Shown piece after piece: positions 16,124 to 24,886 of a DNA stretch of 56,606 bases (position 1 is the stretch's first letter; every line of letters starts with the position of its first letter). Made by a program: the position numbers and the translations under genes. Source of the DNA: Winogradskyella sp. Lineage in GTDB: Bacteria; Bacteroidota; Bacteroidia; Flavobacteriales; Flavobacteriaceae. The notes beneath the pieces were generated by a model. That model had not been told where the DNA came from. It saw only the letters and a program-made list of their open reading frames with translations, and made no database searches. The stretch lies in assembly GCF_013213975.1 (NCBI RefSeq), contig NZ_JABSST010000007.1, positions 1-56,606 of the forward strand, in the 5' to 3' direction.

Positions 16124-18589
16124 TTAAAAGAATTTTAACCCAAACAAAATGGCATCGCTTTGAAATCCTCCTTGGTAAGATCTAACATAATCAACTCTTA
16201 AGAATCGCCATTTTCTCCAGCCAATATTATCTATTCCTATGCTCAACTCCTGATAAGGCTTAAAATCTGGAGTTGAAAGTAAATGCGCTCCTACAACCAA
16301 ATTAAAATTAAGTTTATTTAATAACGGTACTTTTCCTAACAAGAATCCATTAAAGTCATGTTCCGCGTGAGCTTCAAAATAAGAATCATTAGTACTGCCT
16401 GTATAATATGGTAAGTTGTTAAAGACATTGGTGTAGTTACCTGCAGTACTTACATGAGTCTGGTTACCATTAAAATGTTGAAAATCCATAAAGGCGATGT
16501 TTTCTGCATTAAAGAACTTTCCGGCTCTTAGATTATAACTAAAGCGGCCTTTGTCGGCAATATTAAAAGACTGATACAAGCGTGCTTTAACCTGATCAAA
16601 ATTATAGTCGCTATTTGTTGCACCAAATCCTTTTTCATAACTCAGTACTAAGGTTGGATACTTATCATTTCTAATATTAAACTTACTATCTGGATAGTTT
16701 AAATATTCCTGACCAAAATTGATTCTTGCTGTTATATTAGATTTAATGATATTATGAGTTTCGAATGGTACAATGCCAAAAGCGGCTTCATTAAGCGGAT
16801 TATTACTGGTGTATGCATCTGAATCATCGTTAATAAAAACTTGATCCGTAGTATTAAAAAGCGCTTTACGGCGTTCGTAAGCTAATTGCCCGTATAGTCT
16901 AACTCCATTAAAAATCTCTTCAGAATAATTAAGTTGCAGATAACTCTTATCGTAAAGCTTCATGTAATTATCTTCAAAAAACAAGGTACTAATTGAATTT
17001 ATAAGGGGTGTAATAGGATTTGACGGATTAAACTGTTCCGTTCTTACTCCACCAGATAGACTTAAAATACGTCGGTTGGTGTTGTTGAATTTATAGCTTA
17101 ATGCACCTGTTGCCCTGAGGCGATCGTCGGAAAATCCATATTGAAAACTTGCACTCGCACTGAAATATCGTCTAAATTCGTCATAGCGCTTTGTATAAAA
17201 AAGATTGGCTTTAGCAGTATAGCCTTGAACCGTATTGAACTGTATCCCATTTAACGGTAAATTATATCCAAAACTATAATTCTTATGCGAATTTTGGTAT
17301 GTATAGCCTAGGATATCACCAGGTTTAAATTTGTTATTTGCTTGGTCTATAGAATCTAGGTAAGGCTTTGATTCTCTTATAAGCTGAATACTGTCTTTTT
17401 TAATGTAATCTGTGCGCTCTTCAACCGTTAACGGAACAGGTCTAATAGATTTCCAAAATACAGAGTCTTTATTATTGGCTTCATCTTCAAAAGCCACAAG
17501 TTCTTTATTAAAATCTTTTTTACTAAGTCCAGAATTGAAGGCGTAATTACTATAAACAGCGGTAAAGCGTCCATCTCCTTTAATCCCTAAAAATTTATAT
17601 TTAAAATCAATACTTTGAGAAATTACCGCCCAAATATCAATGGCATCAGAATAAGAAAAACTTTGCTTTAACGTAATAGCATCTACTGCTGGAATTCTAG
17701 CCTGAACACCAGTGATATCCAGTTCTAGTGCATAAATAGACCATTTTTCTTCAACGATATATATAAATCCTGAAAAGACGGGGTCGTTATCTCTTTTTGG
17801 CGTAACCTTTACCTTATTAATTAAATTTCCAAGCTCATCATAAAAGACTCCTTCTAATTGGTAACGATAATACCCAAAGGCGTTATTGGCAATTGGCGAA
17901 ATGATTTCATTACCAAATTCTACTGTATTATTGTAAAAATTGTAATCCACATCAATAGCATTGTTAAAGCTAAACCCCTTGTTGTCGCCACTGACCTTTG
18001 ATGCTGTAATTTTTTCCTTGAGTTTATCTGGTCTTAAAAACTTAATTTTAGAAATGGTCTCAGATAAATAAATAATCCCGCTTCTTGTAGAATCTAAGCC
18101 ACCTCCAAGGTCCCCAAGCTCGCGTCCCAATATTTTTTCTGGCGCATCCTTAATTCTTATGAGTCCACGTGAGTAAAAATCGGCTTTGTAAGAATTAATT
18201 TTTTCTAAATTTTCTTTGCGCTTAGCAATAGCATTACGCATTATGACATTCGCTGGATTATTTTCAGCGTCGACCACAACTTCTCCAAGAGAAACCGATT
18301 CTTCTTCTAAACTTATATTAATTTCGTATGGAAATTTGTCTATAGCTACTTTTTTCTTTACCGTCTTATACCCCAAATAAGTATAAACAATAGTATAGGT
18401 TTTAGGATCTGTAATATTAAGCTCATAGTAACCATCGTCGTTACTAGTGGTTCCTTTATAGGTGTTTTCGATTAGGATATTTACAAATGGAAGTGGCTTT
18501 CCCTTTGAATCTGTGATGGTTCCAATAATTTGAGATGAGGCAATTAGGCTAAAAGTTGCAAATAAGACACTGAGTAATGTTCTGTTCAT
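16124..18589 (-). CDS. DUF5686 outer-membrane protein with carboxypeptidase-regulatory-like domain
   Basis: An 821-residue envelope protein. The signal peptide (MNRTLLSVLFATFSLIASSQ) is followed by a CarboxypepD_reg-like beta-sandwich (about 20-105; IIGTITDSKGKPLPFVNI...GTTSNDDGYYEL) and a long DUF5686 region rich in amphipathic strands, ending in the aromatic FGLKFF typical of outer-membrane barrels. The start at 18589 is chosen because it gives the signal peptide; an in-frame ATG 72 bp upstream adds a Cys-rich leader without signal character. The layout resembles TonB-dependent-receptor plug extensions, but no TonB box or plug is seen. Function is unknown. Confidence 0.85.
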   Translation of the reverse strand: MNRTLLSVLFATFSLIASSQIIGTITDSKGKPLPFVNILIENTYKGTTSNDDGYYELNITDPKTYTIVYTYLGYKTVKKKVAIDKFPYEINISLEEESVSLGEVVVDAENNPANVIMRNAIAKRKENLEKINSYKADFYSRGLIRIKDAPEKILGRELGDLGGGLDSTRSGIIYLSETISKIKFLRPDKLKEKITASKVSGDNKGFSFNNAIDVDYNFYNNTVEFGNEIISPIANNAFGYYRYQLEGVFYDELGNLINKVKVTPKRDNDPVFSGFIYIVEEKWSIYALELDITGVQARIPAVDAITLKQSFSYSDAIDIWAVISQSIDFKYKFLGIKGDGRFTAVYSNYAFNSGLSKKDFNKELVAFEDEANNKDSVFWKSIRPVPLTVEERTDYIKKDSIQLIRESKPYLDSIDQANNKFKPGDILGYTYQNSHKNYSFGYNLPLNGIQFNTVQGYTAKANLFYTKRYDEFRRYFSASASFQYGFSDDRLRATGALSYKFNNTNRRILSLSGGVRTEQFNPSNPITPLINSISTLFFEDNYMKLYDKSYLQLNYSEEIFNGVRLYGQLAYERRKALFNTTDQVFINDDSDAYTSNNPLNEAAFGIVPFETHNIIKSNITARINFGQEYLNYPDSKFNIRNDKYPTLVLSYEKGFGATNSDYNFDQVKARLYQSFNIADKGRFSYNLRAGKFFNAENIAFMDFQHFNGNQTHVSTAGNYTNVFNNLPYYTGSTNDSYFEAHAEHDFNGFLLGKVPLLNKLNFNLVVGAHLLSTPDFKPYQELSIGIDNIGWRKWRFLRVDYVRSYQGGFQSDAILFGLKFF

Positions 18590-18739
18590 TCTGTTTGATT
18601 GATGGTTATTTATTCTATAGCATTGCGTAAAGCAACATACTACTTTCTTATATAGACGCAATTATATGACGAATAGTTGCCTGTAATGTTTCAAACATAT
18701 ATGAAAAAATAAAAGAGTGACGTTAGAGGAATCTTAAAC

Positions 18740-19198
18740 TTATCGGAAACTTTTCTTAATTCGGTCTAAGTTTCGCTTATTATCTCGGTCCTTTATGGTT
18801 TCGCGTTTGTCGTACAGTTTTTTACCCTTTCCTAAGGCTATCTCGAGCTTTGCGAGTCCTTTTTCATTAATAAATAGTCGCAGTGGAATTATAGCATTAC
18901 CCTTAACATTAACTTCCCTTTCTAGTTTTTTAAGTTCACGTTTATTGAGTAATAGTTTGCGTTCTGCTTTAGGCTTATGATTGTAATAATTACCAAAGGC
19001 ATACTCTTCTATGGTCATATTAATTACAAAGAGTTCACCACGATCATTGAATTCGCAAAAACTCTCGGCAATGGAGGCTTTACTCCCTCTAATAGATTTT
19101 ATTTCAGTGCCAGTAAGCACAATTCCAGCAGTATTTTTATCTAATATCTCATACTGAAATTTCGCTTTCTTATTAAGTATGTTGACCGTTTTTTGCAT
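18740..19198 (-). CDS. smpB: SsrA-binding protein
   Basis: A 152-residue RNA-binding partner of tmRNA in trans-translation, which rescues stalled ribosomes. The family signatures are complete: NKKAKFQYEIL, AGIVLTGTEIKSIR, ESFCEF, the NYYNHKPKAERKLLLNK block and the basic C-terminal tail KGKKLYDKRETIKDRDNKR that enters the empty mRNA channel. The start at 19198 is taken because MQKTVNI is the conserved opening; a second ATG nine bases upstream is less likely. Confidence 0.97.
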   Translation of the reverse strand: MQKTVNILNKKAKFQYEILDKNTAGIVLTGTEIKSIRGSKASIAESFCEFNDRGELFVINMTIEEYAFGNYYNHKPKAERKLLLNKRELKKLEREVNVKGNAIIPLRLFINEKGLAKLEIALGKGKKLYDKRETIKDRDNKRNLDRIKKSFR

Positions 19199-19204
19199 TA
19201 AGGG

Positions 19205-19212
19205 CAAAGATA
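19205..19212 (-). promoter_or_regulatory. Candidate -7 element for smpB
   Basis: TATCTTTG on the minus strand, six bases before the smpB ATG. With initiation about 5-8 bases downstream, the transcript would start at or near the start codon. No -33 TTG at normal spacing is apparent. Confidence 0.45.
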
Positions 19213-19297
19213 GAAAGAAAGTTAGAAGTTATGCTTAAAAAGTTGCAGTGTGTAATCAATTCTTTAGTTTTACGACTTTGGATTTAGATAATATGAA

Positions 19298-20074
19298 ATG
19301 AAATATTTTAGACTTCTTTTATGCGGATTATTGATTTTAAGTTGTAAACAGGAACAACAAGTTATAACCTTAACTGCAATGGATATCGTAAATAAGTCTA
19401 TTGCTATTTCTGGCGGTAAACAGATTAGTAATTCTGCAATTGACTTTACGTTTAGAGATAAAGCTTACATCGCAACTAGAGAGCAAGGCAAATTTAGTTT
19501 GATGAGACTTAGCGGTGATGATAGTACTGGAATTATTATTGACGAATTGAATAACGTTGGATTTACAAGACGCATAGGTGCTCATAAAAACGGTAAATTC
19601 GAAACTGTTCATGTTGCAGATTCTATGATTCCAAAGTATTCTGCCTCTGTAAATTCTGTGCATTATTTCTCTGTATTACCTTATGGTCTCAACGATGAAG
19701 CTGTTAATAAATCGTTGCTTGGTGAAGAACAGATTAAAGGCAAGACATATTATAAAGTTAAAGTAACATTTGATAAGGAAGGTGGTGGGGAGGATTTTGA
19801 AGATGTATTTATCTATTGGATTGATAACATTACTTTTAAAGTGGATTATCTTGCTTATTCCTATAATGAAGAGGATGGTAAGGGTATGCGTTTTAGAGAA
19901 GCTTTTAACGAAAGATATATTGAAGGTATTCGTTTTGTAGATTATAACAACTATAATTCTCAGGATTCACTGGTTACACTTTCTGAATTAGGGAAATCCT
20001 TTAATAATGACCAACTTCAGCAATTATCTAAAATAGAACTTGAAGCAATTACTGTCGATCTAATCAATTTTTAA
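19298..20074 (+). CDS. Lipoprotein, DUF6503-like
   Basis: A 258-residue lipoprotein: a signal sequence with lipobox LILSC (Cys16), then an all-beta body without catalytic motifs. It opens with MDIVNKSIAISGGK and contains VHYFSVLPYGLND and YYKVKVTFDKEGGGEDFEDVFIYWID, as in flavobacterial proteins annotated DUF6503; the family name is from memory and moderately certain. Charged strand-turn repeats suggest a LolA/LolB-like or ligand-binding barrel, but this is inference. Its last 15 bp overlap the end of the convergent phosphatase fusion gene. Confidence 0.75.
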   Translation: MKYFRLLLCGLLILSCKQEQQVITLTAMDIVNKSIAISGGKQISNSAIDFTFRDKAYIATREQGKFSLMRLSGDDSTGIIIDELNNVGFTRRIGAHKNGKFETVHVADSMIPKYSASVNSVHYFSVLPYGLNDEAVNKSLLGEEQIKGKTYYKVKVTFDKEGGGEDFEDVFIYWIDNITFKVDYLAYSYNEEDGKGMRFREAFNERYIEGIRFVDYNNYNSQDSLVTLSELGKSFNNDQLQQLSKIELEAITVDLINF

Positions 20075-20950
20075 AAGCGTAGAGGTTTTTTCCTTTTCAG
20101 TTACTGTTACAATGTACAAGTTGGAGTTGTTATCCTCAGAGATTTGATCGTACTTTTTTTCTCCCAATAAGGCATTAGTAAGCATTGGGGTGCTATTGCT
20201 ATGACCAACAATTAAAACAGTTTTACCTTTTGTCTGCTTTAAAAATTCTTTAGAATTCAGATTTCTGGGATTATAATATGTAATCTTAAGGTCTTTTGCT
20301 TTAGCTGTCGGAGTTGCAGTTTCCTTTGTTCTAAAATAATTAGTAGAATAGACCATATCAAAATTTACATCTTTCAGAATATTTGCCCAATTTTTGGCGC
20401 GTTTTTGACCTTTTTCAGTCAAATGTGGATCTCTATTAGTTTTGTCAGATTGGTCTTTTTCAGCATGCCGTATTAAATAATAGGTTGTGGTTTTAGACTC
20501 TGTTTTGTATTCTTTAAGAAAAGGCCCTTCCCATATCACCTGTTCTATCATCCATTTGTCATTGTCTTTAGAGAGTAATACATAATCAATGCCCCAACTC
20601 GCAATTACCTTCGCGGAAGCAACATGATTTCCAATATCAAGTACGTCAACAGTTCTAATTTTATTCTCGTCACGGGAGCGACCTTCATCTTTCATGCGTT
20701 GCACAAAATCCATTGCTTTATCATAGCTCATATGCGCATAGTATTCATAAGCTCCCGTCTCTTTGTTTTTCCAATATCCAAATTTGTTAAGCCTAGGTTT
20801 AATGGCTTCTTTTAATTTGGTAGTATCACCCTTATAGAAGGCATCTATATAAGTGTTAAGCGTAGTCTCAATTTGAGCCTGATCTGACTTGTCTTGAGAA
20901 AAGGAATAAAATGAAATTAATACGAAGAGCGAAAGTAATAGGGATTTCAT
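20060..20950 (-). CDS. Exported NTF2-like domain fused to a SixA-type histidine phosphatase
   Basis: A 296-residue secreted fusion. After a signal peptide (MKSLLLSLFVLISFYSFSQ), residues ~22-145 form a lumazine-binding/NTF2-like domain (AQIETTLNTYIDAFYKGDTTKLKEAI...DDKWMIEQVIW). From ~153 a compact histidine phosphatase domain follows, with the phosphoacceptor in YYLIRHAEKD (Arg161-His162) and the second His249 in VLIVGHSNSTP, so both catalytic histidines are present. The compact size resembles SixA. Being extracytoplasmic, its substrate is more likely a small phosphoester than a phosphohistidine protein. No frame break separates the halves. Confidence 0.85.
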   Translation of the reverse strand: MKSLLLSLFVLISFYSFSQDKSDQAQIETTLNTYIDAFYKGDTTKLKEAIKPRLNKFGYWKNKETGAYEYYAHMSYDKAMDFVQRMKDEGRSRDENKIRTVDVLDIGNHVASAKVIASWGIDYVLLSKDNDKWMIEQVIWEGPFLKEYKTESKTTTYYLIRHAEKDQSDKTNRDPHLTEKGQKRAKNWANILKDVNFDMVYSTNYFRTKETATPTAKAKDLKITYYNPRNLNSKEFLKQTKGKTVLIVGHSNSTPMLTNALLGEKKYDQISEDNNSNLYIVTVTEKEKTSTLLKID

Positions 20951-20975
20951 GATGAGTGTGATTGGTTATTACACT

Positions 20976-20983
20976 CAAAAATA
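20976..20983 (-). promoter_or_regulatory. Candidate -7 element for the phosphatase fusion gene
   Basis: TATTTTTG on the minus strand, 25 bp upstream of the start codon at 20950, a full match to TAnnTTTG with room for a short leader. Confidence 0.45.
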
Positions 20984-21025
20984 GGATAGATAAGCTGTTT
21001 TCTTTTAAAAAGTATGTTAAATAAG

Positions 21026-21718
21026 TTAAGCGAATTTTAAGGCAATTGCAATCATTTACTTGAACGTGGTTTCGCGTTCTTTGCTTGTGTTGGGGTTTCC
21101 AGTAACTAAGCAGTCTGAGATGGTGAGAATGGCCAGTGCATTGATATTGTGTCTAGTAGCCACAAGGTATAAACCAGCGGCTTCCATTTTTACACAAGGC
21201 ACACCAACTTTGGACCACTCTTTATAAGGCTCTCTACCATCTTCATAAAACGCGTCAGAGGATAAGAGGTTATCAGTTTTTAAAAGTATTTGTTTTTTTA
21301 CAATTTTAACAGCCTTAATCATTAAGCTAAAATCTTCTGTTGGTGCATAATCTAAACTTCCAAATGGCAGTACATTAACTCCTGAAGTAGAGCATACGGC
21401 CATTGCTAAAATAGCATTTCTATGTTTTATATCTTTTGGACAGGAACCAACACTTTCAGCTCGCATACAATTTTTAAAACCAAAATTTACGATTAATTCG
21501 TTCGTATAAATGGATATGTTAGGTAGACTTAGGCCTGACCATAGTTAAAATAAGTTGGCCATTATAAGTCTCTATATAGCCTGACATACCTTGGATTTCA
21601 TTGGAGCAAAATGGGTTTTCAAAAAAGTTTCCGCTATCCATTGAGAGTGCAGAGGATCTACTGGTAATAAAATAGTTTCTCCAATGTCGTCTTTTCTGGC
21701 ACTGATGTATAAACTGAT
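21026..21718 (-). pseudogene. deoD: Decayed purine nucleoside phosphorylase (deoD)
   Basis: Reading all three minus frames restores a ~231-codon DeoD-like protein. Frame one gives IGETILLPVDP and WIAETF (21716 down to ~21650). A 1-base loss in a T tract shifts to FENPFCSNEIQGMSGYIETY and QLILTM. A 2-base loss near 21535 returns to the first frame at SGLSLPNISIYTNELIVNFG and runs through the phosphorylase core (MEAAGLYLVATRH, TISDCLVTG, ERETTF). A TAA at 21056-21058 replaces one residue before the natural ending MIAIALKFA (stop 21026-21028). The start codon position reads ATC. Start loss, two deletions and a nonsense codon make it non-functional. The 136-codon open stretch 21056-21466 is its largest remnant. 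Confidence 0.88.
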
Positions 21719-21744
21719 ATTATAAAATTACATAAACCTGAATA

Positions 21745-22407
21745 CTAATAACTTGAAGCGGACGTGATATTTTGCATCATGGTAACACCTGAAGACGTAC
21801 CAATTCTATGCACTCCAACTTCAATGTATTTTAAGGCTGTTTCTGCATCTTTGATCCCACCTGAGGCTTTAATTTTAAGCTGGTCTTTAACGCTTTTCTT
21901 CATGATTTTTACTGCAGTTAACGTTGCGCCACTTTTAGAGAAGCCTGTTGAGGTTTTTACAAAATCGGCTTTGGCATCGATACAGATTTCACATGCTTTG
22001 ACGATCTCGTTTTTGGAGAGCTCGCTTATTTCAAAAATTACTTTAAGAGGTGTAAGTCCTATAGCGCGTTTTACATCACTAATATCTTTTAAAACCGCTA
22101 CGTAGTTTTTGCTTTTTAAGCGACCAATATTCATTACCATATCAATTTCGGCGGCACCTTGCTCTATAGCCTGGGTGGCTTCAAATATTTTTGCTTGTGT
22201 AGACATTGCACCTAATGGAAAACCTACAACAGTACATACCTTAACATCAGAGTTACCAAGAGCTTGTTTCGCAAAAGGTACATAACTGCTATTAACACAA
22301 ACAGAATAAAAATTGTGTTTTAATGCCTCTTCACAAAGATTAAGAATATCAGCTTCAGTCGCGGTTGGACTAAGGAGTGTATGGTCTATATATCTATTTA
22401 ACTTCAT
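21745..22407 (-). CDS. deoC: Deoxyribose-phosphate aldolase
   Basis: A 220-residue class I aldolase cleaving 2-deoxyribose 5-phosphate to glyceraldehyde 3-phosphate and acetaldehyde, in deoxynucleoside breakdown. The opening NRYIDHTLLSPTATEADI, the VCTVVGFPLG strand and the Schiff-base lysine in ADFVKTSTGFS are all present, as is IKASGGIKD. The deoD pseudogene follows it by 26 bp, which implies an ancestral deoC-deoD operon. DeoC itself is intact, so deoxyribose 1-phosphate would have to come from another phosphorylase. Confidence 0.96.
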   Translation of the reverse strand: MKLNRYIDHTLLSPTATEADILNLCEEALKHNFYSVCVNSSYVPFAKQALGNSDVKVCTVVGFPLGAMSTQAKIFEATQAIEQGAAEIDMVMNIGRLKSKNYVAVLKDISDVKRAIGLTPLKVIFEISELSKNEIVKACEICIDAKADFVKTSTGFSKSGATLTAVKIMKKSVKDQLKIKASGGIKDAETALKYIEVGVHRIGTSSGVTMMQNITSASSY

Positions 22408-22642
22408 GTATTTATAAGTAGGGTTTTGACAAAAAAATAACTATAGAATCCCCTTACATTTTTTGAGGGAAGTCTAGACAAGATTTAAATTGTCTTAAGT
22501 CGTGTTGGAATTAAATAGCTCGATAAAATTACGGATTTATCCGTTAAAGCGTATAATAAACTTCAACTATTTAATGCATTTCATCGAAAAGTTTTCTGAT
22601 GTAGACTTAAATTATTGAGTACTAGCTCTAAACACTTGAAGA

Positions 22643-23131
22643 TTATTTTGTCTTTTTAGGCTTAACTTGTACAACACGTTCTTCAAACATTTGTGCATTC
22701 ACTGGATTTACAATATTACCAAATAAGGACATTATGTCTTCTGAATGCAATTCACGTTTTTTGGTCTTAAAATTATAATATACAAAAGTACCCCATAGGA
22801 TGGCTTTTAGCTGACTTTTATCTTGATTATACATACGCATTTCTGCCTTTAGGTTAGAATTATCATAATAAATCAATTGAGACTCTATAACCACTGTTTC
22901 CATTAATAATGCTGGTCTTAGATAGGCAATTTGATTACTTCCTGTTACCCAACTTTTACCTTCAGATTGTGCCATTTTATAGATGTCTAAATCATAACTT
23001 TTAATAAGTTCATCTTCACGATGATTTATAAAGTAATCGATATACTTTCCGTTATTAAGGTGGTTAAATGGATCACAGTCTTGAAATCTAATTTTCGCTT
23101 TGCTTTCTAATGTTTTAGGTAATGTTGTCAT
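22643..23131 (-). CDS. Acyl-CoA thioesterase, hotdog fold
   Basis: A 162-residue hotdog-fold thioesterase of the 4-hydroxybenzoyl-CoA type, expected to hydrolyse acyl-CoA or acyl-ACP. The conserved start strand with catalytic Asp is in IRFQDCDPFNHLNNGKYIDYF, followed by long beta strands (MRMYNQDKSQLKAILWGTFVYYN). It lies 50 bp downstream of the TetR gene on the same strand. Between them is a perfect copy of the operator that also precedes tetR, so its own expression is most likely repressed by that regulator. An inducer of acyl-CoA or fatty acid type would fit, but is inferred. Confidence 0.85.
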   Translation of the reverse strand: MTTLPKTLESKAKIRFQDCDPFNHLNNGKYIDYFINHREDELIKSYDLDIYKMAQSEGKSWVTGSNQIAYLRPALLMETVVIESQLIYYDNSNLKAEMRMYNQDKSQLKAILWGTFVYYNFKTKKRELHSEDIMSLFGNIVNPVNAQMFEERVVQVKPKKTK

Positions 23132-23148
23132 ATTTGATTGAAATTAAA

Positions 23149-23166
23149 ATATACCAATCGGTATAT
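23149..23166. promoter_or_regulatory. TetR operator copy upstream of the thioesterase gene
   Basis: ATATACCAATCGGTATAT: a 7-bp inverted repeat (ATATACC/GGTATAT) with a 4-base spacer. The same 18 bases occur at 23800-23817. It lies 17 bp before the thioesterase start codon and after the tetR stop. Confidence 0.85.
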
Positions 23167-23181
23167 GTAGAGTGAAATTTT

Positions 23182-23778
23182 TTAAGCTTTTAGTTCGTTA
23201 GTAATCATATCTTCAATTTGATTCATGGTATCATGCATGTAAAATTCATCATCCATTGTATAGGTCATAAAAATTGCTCCTTGTATCATTGAGTCAAGAC
23301 GTTTCGCATAGTGCATGGCATTAATTTCGGTTGAGATTTCACCAACTTCAATGCCATCTTCAATAATTGTTGCTACCTGATCTTGAATACGTTCTATAAC
23401 CACTCTTACTTTTTCTAATAGTTCTGAGTTTTGGTTATTCGCATCCACACCAATATTTAAAACTGGACAGCCTCCATAAGTTTTGCTTAATGGATAATAC
23501 CCACGGTAAAAATCTGCAATTCGATGTAGTTTTTCTATTGGTGAGTCACTTTTGTTTATATGATCTGAAATGAGTCCCATTAGTTTTTTAATGGTGTGTT
23601 TGAATGCAGCAATTGCTAGGTCCTCTTTATTTTTAAAATTACCATAAATAGCTCCTTTGGTTAGGCCTGTAGCTGAAGTCAGATCACTCATACTTGTTGC
23701 TGCATAACCATGCTTGTTGAAAATGGGAGCAACCGTTTCTAAAATAAAGTGGATGGTATGTTCTGACTTTGTAAGCAT
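23182..23778 (-). CDS. TetR/AcrR family transcriptional repressor
   Basis: A 198-residue dimeric repressor. The N-terminal helix-turn-helix is clear (TVAPIFNKHGYAATSMSDLTSATGLTKGAIYGNFKNKEDL, about residues 12-50, the part after this quoting the usual YxxFxxKEDL ending). The C-terminal ligand-binding part includes a conserved CPVLNIGVDANN segment, as in the TetR_C_33-like group. Start 23778 is chosen because upstream codons overlap the promoter element. Matching operators in front of this gene and the thioesterase gene indicate autoregulation and co-regulation. The effector is unknown. Confidence 0.92.
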   Translation of the reverse strand: MLTKSEHTIHFILETVAPIFNKHGYAATSMSDLTSATGLTKGAIYGNFKNKEDLAIAAFKHTIKKLMGLISDHINKSDSPIEKLHRIADFYRGYYPLSKTYGGCPVLNIGVDANNQNSELLEKVRVVIERIQDQVATIIEDGIEVGEISTEINAMHYAKRLDSMIQGAIFMTYTMDDEFYMHDTMNQIEDMITNELKA

Positions 23779-23784
23779 TGCATA

Positions 23785-23792
23785 CAAAATTA
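23785..23792 (-). promoter_or_regulatory. -7 promoter element of the TetR gene
   Basis: TAATTTTG on the minus strand, 6 bp before the tetR start codon. The operator at 23800-23817 begins 7 bp further upstream, so it would lie between -7 and -33, where a bound repressor would block RNA polymerase. Confidence 0.55.
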
Positions 23793-23799
23793 GTAAAAA

Positions 23800-23817
23800 A
23801 TATACCAATCGGTATAT
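23800..23817. promoter_or_regulatory. TetR operator in the tetR promoter
   Basis: The 18-bp palindrome ATATACCAATCGGTATAT, identical to the copy at 23149-23166 and here flanked by A/T tracts that extend the symmetry (AAAAA...TTTTT). Position directly upstream of the tetR -7 element implies autorepression. Confidence 0.88.
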
Positions 23818-23853
23818 TTTTTACTAATTATTCAAATTAATTTTATTGCTACG

Positions 23854-24717
23854 TTATTCGGTTACTGCCGTTACACTATAACCTGCTTTGCGTAGTAATT
23901 GAATAACACCATTTTCTCCTGCTAAATGACCAGCTCCAACTCCAAAGAACGTCGGTTGTTCTTGAGCAAAAGCTTCAATTTTCGAAATCCAATTTTTATT
24001 TCTATTTTCTAGCAGCACATCTTGATGCTCCGAAACTGTTTTATTATTTTCGTCGTTCATCATATTCAACAAGGCCGTAATATCTTCACTTTCATAAACT
24101 TCTAGGAGTTTTGCAAAGCTATTTTTATCATACTCTAAATTATCTTCTGCCATTCTGATTAAATCGGCATACTGATCCTCTAGTGGAATATCTTCAAAGA
24201 CTTTCATTTGGTCTTCTATAGTTTCTAATCCTAAGATTTCTTCATTTTGTGCCTTAGCAACTTTAATAAGTTCTAATTCAAAAGACTGCATTGGACAGTC
24301 GATCATTTTAGGGTAGAACATAGAGGATAAGAAAAAAGGACGTACATTTTCTAACATCTTTAGAGACATTCCCATAGTATTCTGAAATAATGAGTCAATA
24401 GAAGCATACTCTTCTTTTGAAACAAAGTCATTTATGGTTTTACCATCATTGAGATACATATCCTTCATCATCTTAGCTTGCAAAGAAGGATCATCCATAT
24501 CCATTTCTAATACAATTTGAGACGTTACATCTAGGGCTTTAGTTACATCTGCCTCTAAAGAAGCGTCGCATGTAATATGTATAGTTCCAAATAGGTAAGA
24601 AGGTTTTTCTATACCATTACCTTCTATTTTCCATAGGGTTGAACTTTCTAGTTCTTGGGCTTGATTAAAATTAAATGATAATAGCGTAATAACAAGTAGC
24701 GATAAAATTCGTTTCAT
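23854..24717 (-). CDS. TraB/GumN family secreted protein
   Basis: A 287-residue exported TraB-domain protein, related to the Tiki/EreA-like metal-dependent fold. A signal peptide (MKRILSLLVITLLSFNFNQAQ) is followed by SYLFGTIH, the conserved glycine-His motif, and near the C-terminus by FFGVGAGHLAGENGV, the second His-containing motif; both are typical of active-looking members. Some eukaryotic members are proteases, but bacterial activity is not established. The start at 24717 is taken from the signal peptide, the longer form having 41 unsupported residues. Confidence 0.85.
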   Translation of the reverse strand: MKRILSLLVITLLSFNFNQAQELESSTLWKIEGNGIEKPSYLFGTIHITCDASLEADVTKALDVTSQIVLEMDMDDPSLQAKMMKDMYLNDGKTINDFVSKEEYASIDSLFQNTMGMSLKMLENVRPFFLSSMFYPKMIDCPMQSFELELIKVAKAQNEEILGLETIEDQMKVFEDIPLEDQYADLIRMAEDNLEYDKNSFAKLLEVYESEDITALLNMMNDENNKTVSEHQDVLLENRNKNWISKIEAFAQEQPTFFGVGAGHLAGENGVIQLLRKAGYSVTAVTE

Positions 24718-24886
24718 AAGTAATTGTCTTTTTAAATTTTGACCTATTGGTAGCTTAAAATTTAAATTTGTTACAAAAGGAAAGCAACACATCAAACTAC
24801 CGATAGCGATTCGGCTTGAAATCCGTGTTGCTTTAACCAACCAATCATTATATAGACTGATTTTAAGCGATTATGTTACACCGTGT

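Noticed and set aside
21056-21466. A 136-codon open frame that could be called a short phosphorylase gene
   Set aside because: Homologous sequence continues upstream in other frames and downstream beyond the stop, so it is a fragment of the deoD pseudogene.
22531-22544. Palindrome ACGGATTTATCCGT in the gap upstream of deoC
   Set aside because: Only a 6-bp arm with a 2-base centre, no second copy seen, no T run; too weak to call an operator or terminator.
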